Source: JBFMDN01 sp040753915 (lineage in GTDB: Bacteria; Desulfobacterota; Desulfomonilia; Desulfomonilales; Desulfomonilaceae). From it: a stretch of 64,000 bases of DNA. Within the stretch, counting starts at the first letter, position 1. Each line of letters begins with the position of its first letter. The translations under genes were made by a program, and so were the position numbers. Positions 1-7,670 of this stretch are shown one piece after another. The stretch covers positions 1-64,000 of the forward strand of contig JBFMDN010000019.1 of assembly GCA_040753915.1 (NCBI GenBank), read 5' to 3'. Below the pieces are notes generated by a model. The model saw only the letters and a program-made list of their open reading frames with translations, had not been told where the DNA came from and did no database searches.

Positions 1-281
1 TATGAAGCCCCATCTTGTGGGGTAGCCTTTCTAGGCTGCCAAATCTTAGGATGCAGGCTGGAAAGCCTGCACTACAATGGGGTCGTATGAAGCCCCATCT
101 TGTGGGGTAGCCTTTCTAGGCTGCCAAATCTTAGGATGCAGGCTGGAAAGCCTGCACTACAATGGGGTCGCATGAAGCCACATCTTGTGGGGTAGCCTTT
201 CTAGGCTGCCAAATCTTAAGATGCAGGCTGGAAAGCCTGCACTACAATGGGGTCGCATGAAGCCCCATCTTGCGGGGTAGC
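1..281. repeat. 85-bp tandem repeat array with internal hairpins
   Basis: Three nearly identical 85-bp units (1-85, 86-170, 171-255) are followed by a partial fourth (256-281). Each unit holds three short palindromes: CCCCA-TGGGG, an imperfect GGTAGCC-GGCTGCC, and GCAGGCT-AGCCTGC. Only a few substitutions separate the units, so the amplification is recent. The same hairpin modules recur in reverse orientation near 28.3 kb. The array may extend beyond the left edge of the window. There is no open reading frame of interest in it. Confidence 0.93.
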
Positions 282-346
282 CCCCCGCTTAGCGGGACCG
301 ACAAATAGCCCCAGCGGGTTTCATATCACCACAGGGAGTAGGAAGC

Positions 347-1000
347 GTGAGAAGAGCAGCCTACATCTTCGTCGTCTTGGTTGTCGGCGGTCTGCTGACA
401 GGCTGTCCCTCGTTGTTCAGAACGGTCTCTCAGGGGGAGGTCGAAAGCGCCGAAGATCTCTTCAAGGACGCTGAAGCAGCCTTTAGCAACAAGGATTACG
501 ACAAGGCTATATCACTCTACGAAAAAGTCCGTTCCGCTCATCCCGACTTCGAAAAGATCCCCCAGACCTATCTAAAGGCCGCAGAAGCCTTTTACGAAAA
601 AGGCCAATATGAAAAAGCTATTTCACGGTATCTCCAGTTCGCCGAGCTTCATCCGGCTCACGAAGACGTGCCAAAGGCCAAGTACTACGTTGCTATGAGC
701 TATTTCCAGCAGATCAAAGCAGCCGACCTGGACAATCGTATTGTTCACACTGCCGCTGAGGCGTTCAAAGCCCTGAAAGACTCTCCGGATGCCGGAGAAT
801 GGGCCAAGAAGGCGGAAGAGAAATACGATGAGTGCATGAAAAAGCTCGCAGAAAAGGAGCTTGACAAGGCCCGCACGTACATAAGCATGGGTAAATATAA
901 GGCTGCCAAGATGGCTGCACAGCGGGTTCTCGATGAATATGGGAAATTAGGGTACGACAAGGACGCAGAAGAGATCATCAACGGCATAAAGGAAAAATAA
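347..1000 (+). CDS. BamD-like outer-membrane assembly lipoprotein (TPR)
   Basis: The 217-residue product starts at GTG, with a GGGAG/GGAAG ribosome site just upstream. A hydrophobic signal of about 16 residues ends in the lipobox LTGC (Cys20), so it is a predicted lipoprotein. The rest is helical with TPR-type repeats (about residues 38-75, 76-115 and 170-215, for example the YDKAISLYEKV and YEKAISRYLQF helices). Architecture and length match BamD/YfiO, the TPR lipoprotein of the beta-barrel assembly machine, which is normally about 240 residues. A YbgF/CpoB-like or other TPR lipoprotein is the alternative. A mobile repeat starts 9 bp after its stop. Confidence 0.7.
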   Translation: MRRAAYIFVVLVVGGLLTGCPSLFRTVSQGEVESAEDLFKDAEAAFSNKDYDKAISLYEKVRSAHPDFEKIPQTYLKAAEAFYEKGQYEKAISRYLQFAELHPAHEDVPKAKYYVAMSYFQQIKAADLDNRIVHTAAEAFKALKDSPDAGEWAKKAEEKYDECMKKLAEKELDKARTYISMGKYKAAKMAAQRVLDEYGKLGYDKDAEEIINGIKEK

Positions 1001-1009
1001 GGTGCACGT

Positions 1010-1135
1010 GGGGTCAGGTCTTGTTTCTTGACGAATCTTTGGTGACGATGGCCTGTCAATAGCCAACTGGCCTGTTCTACACCGAGCAGGCGACTTTAAG
1101 ACGTGACAGGAAGTTCAAGAAACAAGACCTGCCCC
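1010..1135. repeat. Inverted-repeat element, copy 1 of 3 (REP/RAYT-associated-like)
   Basis: The left arm begins GGGGTCAGGTCTTGTTTC (1010-1031) and the right arm is its near-perfect reverse complement (1115-1135). The core is about 80 bp. Copies 2 (12697) and 3 (58688) share both arms and core; this copy lies in the opposite orientation to them. No transposase is encoded. Elements with this look are often found near REP-associated Y1 transposases, but that assignment is inference. Confidence 0.85.
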
Positions 1136-1153
1136 CCAGTCTCCGGGGATGCG

Positions 1154-2677
1154 CTACCCTTCCGATGCTTCGGCGACTATCGTCCGATAGTGTTTTACTC
1201 GTACCTGGCCGGGCAGTGCACCTTTAGGCCGTTCCAAATCCTTGACTCTGGCAACAATCACGTCGGTCTTGCCTTTCCCTCTCGCCTTTGAATGCTCCAC
1301 CGCGAGTCTCGCGCAGTAGGCGATGTCCTCGGGAGATTCTTCCCTGCCGTCGGTCCGAAGAAGGACATGCGCGCCGGGAAGGTTGTTCACGTGGAGCCAT
1401 AGGTCTTCTTTAGATGCCTTCTTTCGCAGCAGAAAATCATTCCCGCGGGCGCTCTTTCCCACAAGAACCGATTTTCCGGAGGGGCTCCGGAAGGTGTAGA
1501 AAGGCTCAGGCGCAGGGCCGGCTTCTTTGGGACGGGACTCTCGATGCCGGCCCGTTTCGTTTTTTCGAGGGCCGGCGAGCGCCGCGATATCCTCCAGCTC
1601 CTCATGGTCGACGGCCCGTTCCACGAAGTAAAGGAGCTCCTCCAATGCCCGCTTTTCTTCCTTAGTCTCCTCCAGTCGCTGCTTTACTCTTGATCTCCCA
1701 CGCCTGGCTTTGGCAGCCTTCCTGAACATATGCTCCATGTTTTCAACCGGACTGAGCCTCGGATCGAGCGCGATGGATAGGGGACGGCCGGTACTCCAGT
1801 CTTCGACCTCGATTCGGTCTATCCCCTTTTTCATCCGGTGCAAGTTTCCCTTCAGCAACTCTCCTTCGTGTTCGTATGCCGCGAACACCTCCAGGCGGCG
1901 CTCGTCAGCCTCTATCTTTTCGAGACGACGGTCTAAACTGCGGATTCGCGCTTTCAGGGGAGAAGCGGCTTCTCTTCTCGCAGCTTCCAGAAGCAATTTC
2001 TCGACCTTCTCGCCGTACAAGGAATCGGCAGCTTCGTTCATGGAAGAGAAAATCATATCTCGACCGGCCACGGCCCTGTCAGTCAGCCGCTTCCTGCCTT
2101 GGGGATCCCTGGTGATCCCCGGGGCTGGCGCCGACTCTCGATCTTGTACGCGAGATATGAGCGTAGGGTCCGGACGCCCGGGAGGACTGCTATATTCAAT
2201 GCCCGGCATCACGGCTCTACTCCCCGTCTCCTTCCAGGGTATTCTGTGGAGGCATTCGACGATGAGATTGGAGGACCGATCTACCACAAGGATATTGGAG
2301 TCCCTTCCAAGCAGCTCGAGCACTATGTCGTGTTCCGACCTTGTCGGAGATTGGCCTCGGACGGTGGAGATCCTCACCACCCTGTCCGTCGGAGCTGCAC
2401 GTATCTCACAGATACGCCCTCCCTGCACGTGTGCTCGAAGAAATGCGCACAACCGCGGCGGTCGCGGGGGATTGGGAATCCTGAGCGTGGTCAGATGAAT
2501 GCGACCCAAGCGAGGATCGGCGCTCAAGACAAGCTTCCGGCCTCCGCCTCCTGAAAGGCGGACGGCCAGCACGATATCTCGGGGAAGCGGCTGATATATC
2601 TTGTTGATGAAGCCTCCCCGCAGCTCTTCGTCGAGCTCTCGTGCTACAGCTTGCAGGACCGCCAAATCCATAGACAT
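1154..2677 (-). CDS. rqcH: RqcH-type NFACT protein (ribosome quality control)
   Basis: The product has 507 residues. The N-terminal NFACT-N domain covers about residues 1-230 and begins DLAVLQAVARELDEELRGG. A charged helical, coiled-coil segment follows (about 235-370). The C-terminal NFACT-R/DUF814 domain (about 390-500) contains the LWLHVNNLPGAHVLLR core. In characterised bacteria, RqcH binds stalled 50S-peptidyl-tRNA complexes and adds C-terminal alanine tails that mark nascent chains for degradation. Older annotation calls this family fibronectin-binding protein, a name unlikely to fit here. It is shorter than Bacillus RqcH (about 570), mainly in the middle. It stands alone between a DUF362 gene and a repeat element, and is transcribed away from the DUF362 gene start. 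Confidence 0.85.
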   Translation of the reverse strand: MSMDLAVLQAVARELDEELRGGFINKIYQPLPRDIVLAVRLSGGGGRKLVLSADPRLGRIHLTTLRIPNPPRPPRLCAFLRAHVQGGRICEIRAAPTDRVVRISTVRGQSPTRSEHDIVLELLGRDSNILVVDRSSNLIVECLHRIPWKETGSRAVMPGIEYSSPPGRPDPTLISRVQDRESAPAPGITRDPQGRKRLTDRAVAGRDMIFSSMNEAADSLYGEKVEKLLLEAARREAASPLKARIRSLDRRLEKIEADERRLEVFAAYEHEGELLKGNLHRMKKGIDRIEVEDWSTGRPLSIALDPRLSPVENMEHMFRKAAKARRGRSRVKQRLEETKEEKRALEELLYFVERAVDHEELEDIAALAGPRKNETGRHRESRPKEAGPAPEPFYTFRSPSGKSVLVGKSARGNDFLLRKKASKEDLWLHVNNLPGAHVLLRTDGREESPEDIAYCARLAVEHSKARGKGKTDVIVARVKDLERPKGALPGQVRVKHYRTIVAEASEG

Positions 2678-2724
2678 GTGGCACCGGTTCAGCGAAACGG
2701 GGAGCAGGCTTTACGACTTTGAAA

Positions 2725-3870
2725 TCACCGGCTGATTGCCCGCAGACACCTTCCGAGAAGAGGCTCTACCACACGGACCGCGTCGTGAGGGCAGAGCTCC
2801 TGGCAACAGAAGCAGGAAATGCACTGGCTCCGGTCGATAACCATTGTGCCATTCCTGTTCGAGATTGCCTGAGGAGGGCAATGGCCCATGCAGATTCCAC
2901 AGACCTGACAAACCGATGGGTCAATGTCCGGTCTCGTGATGAGGTGGTTCTCGAGAAACTTCCTCAGAGGATTGGTCGAGCTCAGGTTCCACGTCATTGT
3001 CATAGACTTGGGTGGCCGAAAGTCTCTCAACGGAAAGCCTGCGAGCGAATCCCCCACTCGATCGATGAAGTCCGGCCGAACATTGCCCACACCCAGGCGC
3101 TCTCCTATGACACAAGTCCGCACTTGCTCCGGGGGAATACCCACGGCACGACATAGCTCCGCATCGAGAGCTATCGCGTCCGACGATGCTCCCACAAGGC
3201 CGATAGAGCGAGGCGACCCGTTGTTTGGACCGTTTCCCTCCATCCCAAGAATCCCATCGACGAGAGAGATAGCGGGCCTCACCCGATCAAAAATCTGGAC
3301 GAGAACCGTCGCGAAACTGTCAAAGTCTTTTCCCGCCCGCAAGTGCCAGGAGGCCTTGTCCGCCCCCACAATGAGACCAAACAAGTTCTTGACCGCCAGG
3401 GTCATAACCATCTGGCCATGGGTCTTGAGCTTGGGCAGATTGAGGATCGCGTCGAATTGGAAGACTTCCTTTGCGAGCTCTATGCGCCTGAACACGCGAT
3501 CCTCCCCGTACTCTACGGATACAGTTTCGGTGAACGGTACTGCCTTGACTCCAAGCCTCTCCATGAAGGGATCGTATCCGGATTTTGAGAGAACCCTATT
3601 CAGCTTGCCAAGAGGAGGACTATCCCCGAGAAAAGGGGTTGCACCCGAATCCACTACCATGGTGGCAACGGCTTCGACAAAGGCCGGATGCGTAACCACA
3701 GCGCGATCGGGAGCTGCGGACATAAGCAAGTTCGGCTTCAAAAGCACTCGCGCGCCCGGCTTGATTGAAGTTTGCCAGCCGCCAACGTCGGCGATGACTG
3801 ACTCGAGAGTCCGGCTCAACACTGCCGGATCGTAGGACTTGCATTCCCGAAGAGAGACGACGGATTTCAT
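2725..3870 (-). CDS. DUF362 protein with C-terminal 2x[4Fe-4S] ferredoxin domain
   Basis: The 381-residue product has an N-terminal DUF362 domain (about 40-290, with VLLKPNLLMS and LPKLKTHGQMVMTLAVKNLFG). A ferredoxin module follows (about 315-370), with the cluster motifs CQVCGICMGHCP and CISCFCCQELCP. The exact role of DUF362 is unknown; the family is common in anaerobes and usually fused or adjacent to iron-sulfur redox modules. There is no signal peptide, so it is probably cytoplasmic. It is encoded upstream of rqcH on the same strand, with 47 bp between them, and the pan leader lies divergently upstream. I call it a putative cytoplasmic redox protein and assign no reaction. Confidence 0.85.
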   Translation of the reverse strand: MKSVVSLRECKSYDPAVLSRTLESVIADVGGWQTSIKPGARVLLKPNLLMSAAPDRAVVTHPAFVEAVATMVVDSGATPFLGDSPPLGKLNRVLSKSGYDPFMERLGVKAVPFTETVSVEYGEDRVFRRIELAKEVFQFDAILNLPKLKTHGQMVMTLAVKNLFGLIVGADKASWHLRAGKDFDSFATVLVQIFDRVRPAISLVDGILGMEGNGPNNGSPRSIGLVGASSDAIALDAELCRAVGIPPEQVRTCVIGERLGVGNVRPDFIDRVGDSLAGFPLRDFRPPKSMTMTWNLSSTNPLRKFLENHLITRPDIDPSVCQVCGICMGHCPPQAISNRNGTMVIDRSQCISCFCCQELCPHDAVRVVEPLLGRCLRAISR

Positions 3871-4032
3871 ATTCTCCCTTTAGCACGTCTTGCTCCCCCG
3901 GGTAAAGATCCTCCCTGCTGGGTAAGCATTCACTCTTAAGCGGGAGGAGAGGATCGATTAGCAGAAATCATTGACGATTTTGTTCTGTCCGCCGCGCATA
4001 AGTGAATGCTTGCCATGCTGGGCTTTTTGTTC

Positions 4033-4060
4033 TTGACGGGCCGACTGTTTCCGCTATAGT
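4033..4060 (+). promoter_or_regulatory. Sigma70-type promoter of the panCD leader
   Basis: TTGACG (4033-4038) and TATAGT (4055-4060) are separated by 16 bp, so transcription should begin near 4067, just before the structured leader. This is the best-matching promoter in the intergenic region. Confidence 0.7.
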
Positions 4061-4070
4061 GTGTGAAGGA

Positions 4071-4161
4071 GTCTGGAGCCGCGTGCGGCCTGGAACCCTG
4101 GTATGGAATAAGACTCTTACCGAATTTGCAAGACCGCCTGGATCGGAAATGACCGGGACGG
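4071..4161 (+). promoter_or_regulatory. Candidate tandem pan RNA motif (panCD leader)
   Basis: Two hairpins lie in tandem, and each has a stem interrupted by two bulged A residues, which is the published description of the pan motif found before pantothenate genes. Hairpin 2 is unambiguous: CCG(4134-4136) CCTGG(4137-4141), bulged A4142, TC, loop GGAAAT, GA, CCGGG(4153-4157), bulged A4158, CGG(4159-4161). Hairpin 1 (4071-4096) repeats the CTGG-A scheme, with A4077 and A4094 unpaired and several G-U pairs. The upstream strand of hairpin 1 can instead pair with 4111-4118 (AGACTCTT), a possible alternative fold. Ligand and mechanism are not established for this class. Confidence 0.72.
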
Positions 4162-4188
4162 AAGGACGCAGAAACCAGAGATCGCAGA

Positions 4189-4212
4189 GCCTTCCCTCGG
4201 GAGGCTTTTTTT
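4189..4212 (+). terminator. Intrinsic terminator between pan leader and panC
   Basis: A 7-bp stem (GCCTTCC / GGGAGGC, one T-G pair) with a CTC loop is followed by seven T residues. It lies 60 bp upstream of the panC start and downstream of the leader hairpins, so it is placed to act as a transcription attenuator. Confidence 0.85.
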
Positions 4213-4272
4213 GTTGGCTGCGTCCACAGCGCGTGCTCCACGGTCCTTCTCCAGGCAGATCAGAAATTCTCG

Positions 4273-5208
4273 ATGGAAATCCTCAGCTCAGTCGATCAAG
4301 TTAGAGGTTGGTCCAGAAGCCGTCGGAACGAAGGCAAATCCGTCGGTCTCGTTCCCACCATGGGGTACCTGCATGAAGGCCATCTCAGCCTCATGAGAAG
4401 AGCTCGTTCCGAAAACGATTTTCTCGTCACTACCATCTTCGTCAATCCCACGCAGTTCGGACCCCACGAGGACCTAGCCACGTACCCCCGTGACCCGGAG
4501 GGAGACGCGGAGAAGTGTAGGCGGACAGGGGTTGATATCCTCTTCGTGCCGGAGGCAGGTGAGGTTTACGGTGAAGGCTTCCAGACCTACGTTACGGTAG
4601 AGGATGTCTCAAAGCCGTTATGCGGAGCTTCTCGGCCGGGTCACTTCAGAGGGGTGGCCACCGTGGTGCTGAAGCTGTTCAACATGGTCGGTCCCACCAG
4701 AGCATATTTCGGAATGAAGGATTTCCAGCAGCTCCAGGTGATACGGACTATGGTGCGAGATTTGAACGTCGACATAGACATTATCGCCTGCGAGACCGTA
4801 CGGGAGCGTGACGGTCTGGCTATGAGCTCTCGAAACGCGTACCTCTCCCGGGACCAGAGAAAACAGGCCCTGTGCCTTTACGAGGCCCTGACAGAGGCAA
4901 AGATGCTGTACCGATCGGGCGAGAATAACCCGGCAATCTACCTCAATGCCATGGTCGATCGCATCAACAGGGAGCCCGACGCGGTCGTAGATTACGTCAA
5001 GCTGGTGAACCCTCGGACGCTCTCGGAGCTGGAGTCCGTGTCCGAAGAAGCGCTCGCAATCATGGCAGTCCGCATAGGAAAGACAAGACTTATTGACAAC
5101 ATGCTTCTCGGAGACGCAATTCCCGGTGAGGAGAATCCGGATTGCGCATCCGGCACCCATTCGAATCCGAGCACTCTACCCGTGGGCACACGTGGAGGAA
5201 TTTCATGA
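4273..5208 (+). CDS. panC: Pantothenate synthetase
   Basis: This enzyme condenses pantoate with beta-alanine using ATP, the last step of vitamin B5 synthesis. The 311-residue product has the nucleotidyl-transferase signature PTMGYLHEGHLSLMRRA (about residues 27-43, the HIGH-like GYLHEGH). It also has FVNPTQFGP, the YFGMKDFQQLQVI segment and the KMSKS-equivalent AMSSRNAYL. The chosen ATG gives the standard family N terminus; the ribosome site is weak. About 30 residues beyond the usual end are low in similarity to the family. The stop overlaps the start of panD (ATGA), so translation is probably coupled. No panB lies in the window. Expression is likely controlled by the upstream pan-motif leader and terminator. 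Confidence 0.97.
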   Translation: MEILSSVDQVRGWSRSRRNEGKSVGLVPTMGYLHEGHLSLMRRARSENDFLVTTIFVNPTQFGPHEDLATYPRDPEGDAEKCRRTGVDILFVPEAGEVYGEGFQTYVTVEDVSKPLCGASRPGHFRGVATVVLKLFNMVGPTRAYFGMKDFQQLQVIRTMVRDLNVDIDIIACETVRERDGLAMSSRNAYLSRDQRKQALCLYEALTEAKMLYRSGENNPAIYLNAMVDRINREPDAVVDYVKLVNPRTLSELESVSEEALAIMAVRIGKTRLIDNMLLGDAIPGEENPDCASGTHSNPSTLPVGTRGGIS

Positions 5209-5561
5209 CACGCACGATGCTCAAGTCCAAGATACATCGAGCTACCGTAACAGAAGCCTGTCTCGACTACGAAGGAAGCGTCACTGTTGACCCTGACCTG
5301 CTCGACGCTGCAAATATCCTCGAATACGAACAGGTGGATATTTACAACATCAACAATGGAGAACGGTTCACAACGTATGCCATCCCTGGGGACCGCGGCT
5401 CTGGGGTCATCTGCCTCAACGGTGCTGCTGCCCGGAAAGTGCTGGTCAAGGACTTGATCATCATCTGCACGTACGTGGGGCTCGACGATACGGAATGCAA
5501 GACACATCAGGCGATCAATGTGTTTGTAGACGGTGCGAACCGCATCATGAGGGTTGCCTGA
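5205..5561 (+). CDS. panD: Aspartate 1-decarboxylase
   Basis: PanD makes beta-alanine from aspartate, the second substrate of PanC. The 118-residue proenzyme self-cleaves at Gly-Ser to create a pyruvoyl cofactor; the EGSVTVDP site puts Ser25 at the new N terminus. YAIPGDRGSGVICLNGAAAR is the other family hallmark. The ATG at 5205 is preceded by GGAGG with 6-nt spacing and overlaps the panC stop. A second ATG at 5217 would give the more usual MLKSKIHRATV start. The predicted reading frame extends upstream to 5142 within panC, but those residues are not family-like. Confidence 0.97.
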   Translation: MTRTMLKSKIHRATVTEACLDYEGSVTVDPDLLDAANILEYEQVDIYNINNGERFTTYAIPGDRGSGVICLNGAAARKVLVKDLIIICTYVGLDDTECKTHQAINVFVDGANRIMRVA

Positions 5562-5572
5562 CAACCTGTGTG

Positions 5573-7495
5573 TCAATAGCGGACGGGATAAAGGGGCAGC
5601 CGGGGTCCGTCTCCTGGGCCCGCAATTCTGAGATCTTTACCTTTTCTTATCCAGATCCGACCTACGCTCCGGCCGGCAACAATGACATCCAGCGGGACCT
5701 TCTCGCTTGCCGCGAGCTTGGAAGCGTCGATACCCGCCGATCCTGACTGCTGCCATCTCACGGTAGTGCCCGACATGGTGAGGCAGAGCGTTTCAGCTTC
5801 GGGCACGGTTGTTCTTACATCCATTATCTTGAACATTGCATCCCCAGGAATCTGAAGCTCCTCCCCCGCGTACACGACAAATGTCCCCCCGCGAGGCTCC
5901 CGAAGGACCAAGTATTCGAGCTTCGGTTCGACCACAGCGAGAAAGCACTCAGCGAAGACCTTGTTTCTGAACTTTGCCTGCAGTGCATAGAGAACGGAAT
6001 TCCCCGAGCGCTTGCCATATTTTTCCTGAAGCTCCGCTGTGTTGATGTGGTGTCCACGGTCTTCCAATGGATAGGGAGAAGCTGAAGCCTGAAAGCCGCG
6101 CAGGTCTATCCGAACTGCTCGAACGTCCTCCTCCGAAGGCAGATTGGCAATAGGATCGAGAATGACCACCGTGTCTCCCCGGGTGACTTTGAGGGCTTCC
6201 CCCGGTTGCACGAGAAACGTCTTGTTGTTTACCCGAACGCAGAAATGGCGCACGTTCGGTTCGAAGCGGAGCCCTGCAGCTCTTGGCGAGCCCTCGGTGA
6301 CTATCTCCACCGGAATCTCCGCTATGAGGAAACGGTCCTTTCTAACCTGGATCAAAGAATTCTGCGTCACTTGAACTTCCTTGTCCAAGTCGTTGAAAGG
6401 GCCCCCCAAGCCGTTGATGCGTGCGGTCAATCCGCGGGAATAATTCGCCTCGATGTGGACTATGCGAACCGTATCCCCTTTCTGAACCTTGAGCACGTCG
6501 GGGGAGCTTAGCACGATGGGAGTCTGGCCGTTGATGGAGACGATGAGATACTTTAGCTGCGGGTTATCGAGGTACATGCGGGGAGTGTGAGGAACAATTC
6601 CGAACTCCTCGAGAAACGCATTTATTACCATGGTTTGGTATCGCACCCGGAGCCGGTAGTCCTTGATATCCTTTGATGTCTCGATGCCGAACGCCGGTAT
6701 CCCCACCCGCGTCACCGCATGGAATGTGGCAGACAGACGCTGTTCCTTGTGCTGCGTATCGGGCTTCAGGGTCCGGTGATTGTTCAAACGGAAGAGGTGC
6801 AGGGCGTCGGAAATCTGAGGATTCACTCTCGCAAGGACCCGCCGGACCATCTCACCCATCTGGATGACCGATCCTTTGGGGCTCTCGTGCGTCTCCGCAT
6901 CAATGATGATCGACTGACCAAACCTCGACGGATTGCAGGTCGGCGATTCCCATTTGGGGGAATAAAATCCCGAGCCGTCGTGAAGATTAAGAAAGAAGTC
7001 GCTCTGGTTCATTAGGTCCTTAATAATCCCCACGATCGCAAGATCCCTGTCCGATCGCTTTTGGGGCTCCGCGAACTTCCGATTCATATCTCCCTCGACT
7101 CCCCTACTATTGTTGACAATGGAGAAGAAATTCGCCCGTGGCACCACAATGAGATTGCCCCGTTTCAGAGTCAGATCCGCATAGAGGTCAGCGGCGAGGT
7201 ACCCTCCCGGCTCGTCTCCCTGTATGCCGCCCAACAGCAACAGGGTGGGGCCGGGAGCATCGCCCTTGATGAAATATACGGAAAGCTCCGAATCTGTGCC
7301 TCGAAAATAGACTTTGTGAGAGGTCTCGGCGAGTACAGACTCCCCAGGGGTACACAGGACCATAAGCACGAGGAGGATCGCCGTAAGCAAAAGACTTCGG
7401 CGTGCTCCATAAGCCGACGCGGGGCAGATGGGGGCAATATGGGAGAAGACAGATGAAAGCATTCGCGACCGCTCTGAGGCCGAATTTCCGGCCAT
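5573..7495 (-). CDS. M99-family carboxypeptidase, Csd4/Pgp1-like muropeptide trimming enzyme
   Basis: The catalytic domain (about residues 55-310) matches helical-shape proteins Csd4 (Helicobacter) and Pgp1 (Campylobacter). GGIQGDEPGG carries the Gln92 and Glu95 zinc ligands, GDMNRKFA follows, and LHDGSGFY carries His172. The glutamine in place of the usual M14 histidine is the family hallmark. In those bacteria the enzyme removes meso-diaminopimelate from muropeptide tripeptides. A signal or anchor segment lies at about 33-56. Three beta-type repeats fill the C-terminal half (about 310-385, 410-480, 535-610), making it 640 residues against about 440 for Csd4. The start is uncertain (Met1 or Met12). 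It is last in an apparent operon with a Csd6-like gene. Confidence 0.82.
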   Translation of the reverse strand: MAGNSASERSRMLSSVFSHIAPICPASAYGARRSLLLTAILLVLMVLCTPGESVLAETSHKVYFRGTDSELSVYFIKGDAPGPTLLLLGGIQGDEPGGYLAADLYADLTLKRGNLIVVPRANFFSIVNNSRGVEGDMNRKFAEPQKRSDRDLAIVGIIKDLMNQSDFFLNLHDGSGFYSPKWESPTCNPSRFGQSIIIDAETHESPKGSVIQMGEMVRRVLARVNPQISDALHLFRLNNHRTLKPDTQHKEQRLSATFHAVTRVGIPAFGIETSKDIKDYRLRVRYQTMVINAFLEEFGIVPHTPRMYLDNPQLKYLIVSINGQTPIVLSSPDVLKVQKGDTVRIVHIEANYSRGLTARINGLGGPFNDLDKEVQVTQNSLIQVRKDRFLIAEIPVEIVTEGSPRAAGLRFEPNVRHFCVRVNNKTFLVQPGEALKVTRGDTVVILDPIANLPSEEDVRAVRIDLRGFQASASPYPLEDRGHHINTAELQEKYGKRSGNSVLYALQAKFRNKVFAECFLAVVEPKLEYLVLREPRGGTFVVYAGEELQIPGDAMFKIMDVRTTVPEAETLCLTMSGTTVRWQQSGSAGIDASKLAASEKVPLDVIVAGRSVGRIWIRKGKDLRIAGPGDGPRLPLYPVRY

Positions 7496-7670
7496 TACGA
7501 GCCAAACCCGTATCCGTGATTCAAATGCAAAGAATAAAGGGACGTCTCGCCGGGAAATACCCGGTAATCAAAATACAGTCCTATCCGATTCTTGTTCCCC
7601 ACCGGTAGGCATGGGAAGATGCCAGGCAAGACACCCTGGCAGCCGACAAGTCACCGTGCATCCTGCATCG

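Noticed and set aside
1..281. CRISPR-like array
   Set aside because: Whole 85-bp units are repeated with no variable spacers, and no cas genes are present. It is a tandem repeat.
4067..4212. SRP RNA (4.5S) or c-di-GMP-type riboswitch reading of the panC leader, prompted by CGGAAGGACGCAG
   Set aside because: The 5' half of the SRP domain IV internal loop is missing and the GEMM core (GCAAACC...GGGACGCAAAGCC) does not align. The tandem bulged-A hairpins and the panC context fit the pan motif better.
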